This document shows, piece after piece, positions 59,686-64,000 of a stretch of 64,000 bases of DNA. Numbering within the stretch: position 1 is the first letter of the stretch; each line of letters starts with the position of its first letter. A program made the position numbers and the translations under genes. Origin of the DNA: Colius striatus (Eukaryota; Chordata; Aves; Coliiformes; Coliidae); assembly GCF_028858725.1 (NCBI RefSeq), contig NC_084769.1, positions 6,263,501-6,327,500 of the forward strand, in the 5' to 3' direction. The notes beneath the pieces are model-generated. The model saw nothing but the letters and a program-made list of their open reading frames with translations, made no database searches and had not been told where the DNA came from.

Positions 59686-60235
59686 CTAATGACTCACAAC
59701 CTGCAGAGTTCTTAGGAAAAATTAAGAAGAATAAAGTTTGCTCCTGAGGGTAGTGCACATAAAGCTCAGCAACTCATTAGACCTGTGCACTTGGACCCAA
59801 GAGGCTACAGCTAGTATACTACATCTAATTTTGATCATGATACTTAGATAAAGCTGGACAAATTAGAGGTGGTTTAAAAAGGGAGCAGCAAAGCTAACAA
59901 GGGTCCTGGAAATATGACCTACAAGAAAAATTAAAAGAAATAGGTTTATCTTATGAAGACAGCACTGAAAGGGGTCACATTTAGTCTTCTAACGTGGCTA
60001 GTAGAGAAGGCAGCGGTTGGTTATTGCTCATACTCACTGAGGAAGAGAGAAACCAGTGTGACCTCAGCACAGGTGAAGGCTGGACACTTTCTAATCATGA
60101 GACAATTAAGTGGTAGGATACTTTGTCTGAGGAGATCAGTGCCTACAAAACTCTCTTCACCTGGAGATGAAAGGGAACAGGGAAACCCCACAGGTGATTG
60201 ACTTAGCTATATGAATTCCTGCCTCAGCAAAGAGG
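59250..60235 (+). mobile_element. Very old CR1 LINE, about 1 kb of ORF2
   Basis: Ordered but heavily eroded matches to an old CR1 lineage common in turtles and crocodilians. The blocks are TATTATCAATGTTATCAAGG, GCAAAAGAAAGTAGTGTAGG, TCCATTAACAGAG; TTTGCTGCTTCAGTCTTCTC, AATCAGATATTTAACATGG; GGAACACAAGGCACAAAAAG; then ACAAACCAGTCAGACAACC (the NYRPVSL-coding block of the reverse transcriptase). Further on come CATCTAATTTTGATCATGAT, GCTGGACAAATTAGAGG, GTCCTGGAAATATGACCTAC, AAATAGGTTTATCTTATGAA, TGACTTAGCTATATGAATTC and CTGCCTCAGCAAAGAGG. Parts between 59700 and 59800 are missing or unalignable. No octamer tail remains. It is the only element here that reaches the reverse-transcriptase domain itself. 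Confidence 0.75.
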
Positions 60236-60409
60236 AAAACAAAGGTGATGGGAAAAAGCTGGTGTGGATTATTCAGAACGATTTGCACCCTATGAGCTGA
60301 TGTTTTTCTCTGACTGCTCTAGTGAGTAAACGGCAAGTGTGAGGTGTGATGTATCCTGACTTCACCATTATCTCTTGGACAAGAAGTTACTGGTTTCACA
60401 GGTAGGGAA
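60236..60409. other. Gap between old and young CR1 copies
   Basis: About 170 bp with no recognised content. It separates the old plus-strand CR1 from the young minus-strand tail. Confidence 0.4.
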
Positions 60410-60590
60410 TCATAGAATGGCAGGGGCTGGAAGGGACCTTTAGAGATCATCTAGTCCAACCCCCCTGCAGAAGCAGGTCCCACAGGAACGTGTCCAGGAG
60501 GGTCTTGAAGACCTCCAAGGAAAGAGGCTCCACACTCTCCCTGGGCAGCCTGTGCCAGGGCTCCCTCACCTCAACAGTGACATAGTTTAT
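60410..60590 (-). mobile_element. CR1 LINE 3' end, minus strand, young group
   Basis: The plus strand starts TCATAGAATGGCAGGGGCTG, GAAGGGACCTTTAGAGATCA, TCCAACCCCCCTGCAGAAGC and ends in CTCCCTCACCTCAACAGTGA. The minus strand gives VTVEVREPWHRLPRESVEPL then SLEVFKTLLDTFL. About 20 bp (the CACCTAGATCAGGTCA part) are deleted near 60477. It is the shortest member of the young group. Confidence 0.93.
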
Positions 60591-62631
60591 TCTAGTGTCC
60601 AGCGAGGTACCTGATATCTGAACCCAGAGCTGCCCAAAAGGGGGCCAGTCACAGAGCTGCACTCCCCTTCCATTAAAAGTGCAGAGATTTTTTTTTTTTC
60701 ACTCTGGAATGAAACAAAAGCCCTTTAAAATGTTTAGTAAAAGCACTTAGAAAGAAAGGGAAAGGGAGAAAGATTCTCTCTTCCTCTCTCCCCTGCCACT
60801 GATCCCCTAATAGCTGTTGGCCCAGGAGATTAATTTGGGAAGCTTTGCCCACTCAGACCCAGAGCTGAGCCTAAGCCTCTCATTTGGCAGCTTCATGTGT
60901 GCTTTGATTATTCCAAAGCACAGTCTTTCCTCCCATTTCTTTTCTCCCTTTTATTCCTCCATCATTTTTGTCCTAAAAATCACACAATGATAAGTTCAAT
61001 GGAAAAAAAAAAGTACTTCTGTGAAAGTCTCAGCTGTGGCAAGTCAACATTTTGCAGCAGAAAGATTTTTCATCAGAAAGCTTGCAGTCAGCTCCAACGT
61101 TGAGATTTCAGTAACAGCTGAGCTTTAAGTGCCTCATATTTCTGCATATCAGGGTCATCACACAAGCACCCAGAAAACAAGGAGCATATAAGTAATGATC
61201 ACCTCTGACACGGCTGGAGTGACTTAAACCAGCATGACACAGGCCCTCATGGCAGCCCTATCAATCACCTCCTCTGGGCAGCATTCTTGGAGTATTTTTT
61301 TCCTCCAAAACATCAATACCAGCTAACATTTTTTAAACACTGTCATCTATTTCAGTCACTCTTATTCTTCATAATTTCAGTCTCTTTCTATTGGGAAATT
61401 TGGACTGTATTTCATACTATGAAATGTCAAGAGAACAACTGCATGGAGGAACAACATCCTTTCCCTTGCCACTTATATTTGTTTGCCTGAGTAATATGTT
61501 CAGTAGCAAAATATACACATCCACCCAAGCAAGAGAGTAAATAACAATGCTGATGCACCACCACACACCAAGCATCTCTTAGACACATTAAAAAGTTTAA
61601 CACTCAAAATCTCTGCATTAGCAGAGATCAGATGTTTTGGTAGTTTGAGCTTGCTACCCAACTTTCTACTTATTTTTGTGTGTTGAGGTTTTTTCCTCCT
61701 TCATAACATTTGGATTATTTAGATAAAATCTTAATGGGTAAAGCTACTGCTTTTGTAACTTCTCCCTGCAATTGCCTCAACTCATTTACATGCAATAATC
61801 TCACAAAGAGCTTATATTTTTCACTTTTATCAGCCAAAAAGCATACTGAAATTAACATATGGTATCTCACTGTATTCACTTTATACTGCTTCCAAATACT
61901 CAGGGGCAAGTTGTTTGCAGATAGAGAGTAAAACAAGCATGTAAAATCCATGCCAAGGCCTAAATAGACAAGGGTGTGAAGAAGCCCCCTTTGCTGTTGA
62001 GCCACAGCAGACTGACTGCTCATAGCCCTCTCCTCAGAGGGACCCTGCAGATATTCCCCTGGGGCAACACCCGAGGGCTTGAGCAAAAGAGTTTGCAAAG
62101 TTTTTAGGGAATGTCTGGGAGCTGCTTAGAAAGATAAGTCTTGCATCAAGGTAACACACACTGCTGAGAGCACAGACCAAGCAACAGTAATGTCTCTAGA
62201 ATTCACAAATGCTATCCCACGTGTGGAAAATGGGATTGTGTATAATCCTTGGTGTACGTTGTGTAATGCAGGTGGATTACATGGTTTTCCCCACTCCTTA
62301 CCTGCCCCTTGACCTTCTATTGCATTGCTCAAGTGTTCTGTAGTTCCTTACTCCTGCCTCAAGGCCACAGGGAAAGGCAGTCTCCTTTCCCTGATGTATT
62401 TCTCTCTTTCTCCTTCCAACAAGATTTTGACTTGTACACAGGGATTTTTTTTCCCCCCTGTCAGCATAAGAGAGCCCAGCTCAGCTGTAGTGTTAATTTT
62501 ACTTAGGCTGGAAGGAATGATTAATTGGTTGGTATATTTTCTTTAATGTTTGTTAACAGCTCCAACTTCTATTTAATCTATCAGAAACTAAAACTCTTAA
62601 CTATTATACATATATCTGCAATCTGCAAACT
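60591..62631. other. Unannotated DNA
   Basis: No gene recognised. A T-run of 12 lies at 60688-60699. The minus frame at 61715-62098 (127 codons) overlaps a plus frame and has no motif. Confidence 0.5.
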
Positions 62632-63137
62632 CTCATCTGGAGTCCTGTGTCCAGTTCTGGGCTCCTCAGCTCAAGAGGGATAGAGAACTGCTGGAGAGAG
62701 TCCAGTGCAGGGCCACCAAGATGATCAGGGGACTGGAGAATCTTTCATACAAGGAAAGGCTGCAGGAACTGGGGCTGTTTAGTCTGGAGAAGAGGAGGAT
62801 GAGGGGAGATCTTACTAACATTTATAAATATCTAAATGGTGAGTGTCAGGAGGTTGGGACATCCCAACTATAGCAGCTAGCAACAGGACAAGGGGTAATG
62901 GGATGAAGCTGCAACACAAAAAGTTCCACTTAAACAGAAGAAAAAACTATTTCACTGTTTCAGTGAGGGAGCCCTGGCACAGGCTGCCCAGAGTGGTTGT
63001 GGAGTCTCCTTCCTTGGAGGTCTTCAAGACCTGCCTGGACATGTTCCTATGCAACCTGATCTAGGTGACGCTGCTTCTGTAGGGGGGTTGGACTAGAAGA
63101 TCTCTAAAGGTCCCTTCCAACCCCTACCATTCTGTGA
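62632..63137 (+). mobile_element. CR1 LINE, 506 bp, young group
   Basis: Starts at CTCATCTGGAGTCCTGTGTC and continues with CAGTTCTGGGCTCCTCAGCT, ACCAAGATGATCAGGGGACT, GGAGAAGAGGAGGATGAGGG, AGGTCTTCAAGACCTGCCTG and TGTAGGGGGGTTGGACTAG. It ends ATTCTGTGA. The ORF2 end reads NRTRGNGMKLQHKKFHLNRR, KNYFTVSVREPWHRLPRVVV, then ESPSLEVFKTCLDMFLCNLI and stop. A deletion near 62866 (CATCCCAACTATAGC compared with CATCTCTTTTTTTTATGGTAGC at 54366) shifts the frame. Same group as 54012-54647. Confidence 0.95.
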
Positions 63138-64000
63138 TATATACCTATCTTCCAAAAATGCTGAAAAGCAGAATCTAACCACTGTCTACACATATACGTA
63201 CACACACTTCTGATCACATTTCATTTCTTTACATCCTACTCTCATGGGAAAAGAGACTTGGCTTAATGACTATTTTACAGAGCCTTTTGCAAAGAGCTGG
63301 ACTGCCATTTCTCTTGAATTCAGAGCCAAAATAACCTGCTGCCATGAGAAATCTTTGAAAGGATTTTGGCCATGCAAAAATACTAGAATATTATTATTGC
63401 AAATAAGATTCAATCTGTATAAAAATCTATGTCATTCTTGGCACTGACCCACGAGGTTCATGGACTACCCTAAGAAAAGTTTCACCTTGAAAGAGAAAAG
63501 GTCATTTTTCCTACCTTAGAAGAGGATTTTAAACGATGGGACACATTCCAAGTAGAGGTCTGAGAAGAAAATATGAAAGCTGCAATCCTGTGATCAGAGT
63601 GGTAATGTTTTTGGTCCCTGATTAAAGAGAAATATTCAGCTTTGATGTACTCTTTGTAGTCAAGGAGTCATAATGAATAAGTAACAAACATCAAGAAATA
63701 CGTTCTGCAGAAACACAGTTGAACTGGTTCAGATGGCCATTTTCAAGCCAGACCTACACTGTATTATCCATATCAGTGGCTGAGACCCTAATGGGGTGCA
63801 AAAATGTTAGGAAGGGCAGTTATCTTTCTAGACAAATGAAGACAGAATCTGGCTGTTGAAGAAATGTGTAAAAACATTGCAGGTGACATGGAATCAGAGT
63901 GCTTTGGATGCATAGCTGGGGGGGCATTCATTTACATGGCTGATTACTACAGTATGGGAGATAAATCAGGATTAGACATCCTTGCCTGAGGTAGAGGACA
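63138..64000. other. Unannotated DNA
   Basis: No gene or repeat recognised up to the window edge. The 67-codon plus frame at 63244-63447 has no recognisable motif. Confidence 0.5.

Overview
The window reads as vertebrate nuclear DNA, most probably from a bird. It is AT-rich and poor in CpG, and it has no operons, ribosome-binding-site spacing or dense long reading frames. Its dominant repeats are 3' ends of CR1 (Chicken Repeat 1) LINEs ending in the ATTCTATGA-type octamer that defines avian and reptilian CR1. Five copies form one closely similar group, which suggests a lineage where that group was active fairly recently. The species cannot be named from this sequence.

No host protein-coding exon, tRNA, rRNA or known ncRNA could be supported. 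The window is best described as intergenic or deep intronic sequence. The only reading frames with recognisable protein content are the C-terminal ends of CR1 ORF2 (reverse transcriptase polyprotein), all 5'-truncated and dead. Most other open frames look like chance frames in AT-rich DNA.

Layout. 1-16 kb: one CR1 tail (1211-1552), an ATCT-like low-complexity patch (927-1110), short microsatellites, and two MIR-like SINE fossils (about 8990 and 14474-14700). 16-27 kb: a minus-strand CR1 with a 126-codon open ORF2 remnant (16264-16803), an old CR1 scrap (18970-19080), a TG/TA microsatellite, an 800-bp CR1 (21571-22377), a compound hairpin (24950-24990), a 34-bp tandem duplication and another CR1 tail (26580-26704). 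27-43 kb: sparse, with CR1 tails at 32928 and 37812, a perfect 47-bp tandem repeat (37004-37136) and a MIR-like fossil (42835-42990). 43-54 kb: essentially featureless apart from an 11-bp hairpin at 43680. 54-63 kb: a CR1 cluster containing a young copy with a 185-codon frame (54012-54647), a very old 1-kb CR1 reverse-transcriptase segment (about 59250-60235), and two more young tails (60410-60590 and 62632-63137).

I found no evidence of a novel functional system. The observations most worth checking are the perfect 47-bp minisatellite, the strong hairpins and palindromes, the deeply eroded CR1, and the recent CR1 group as possible phylogenetic markers. Names of repeat families rest on recalled consensus features, not on a database search.
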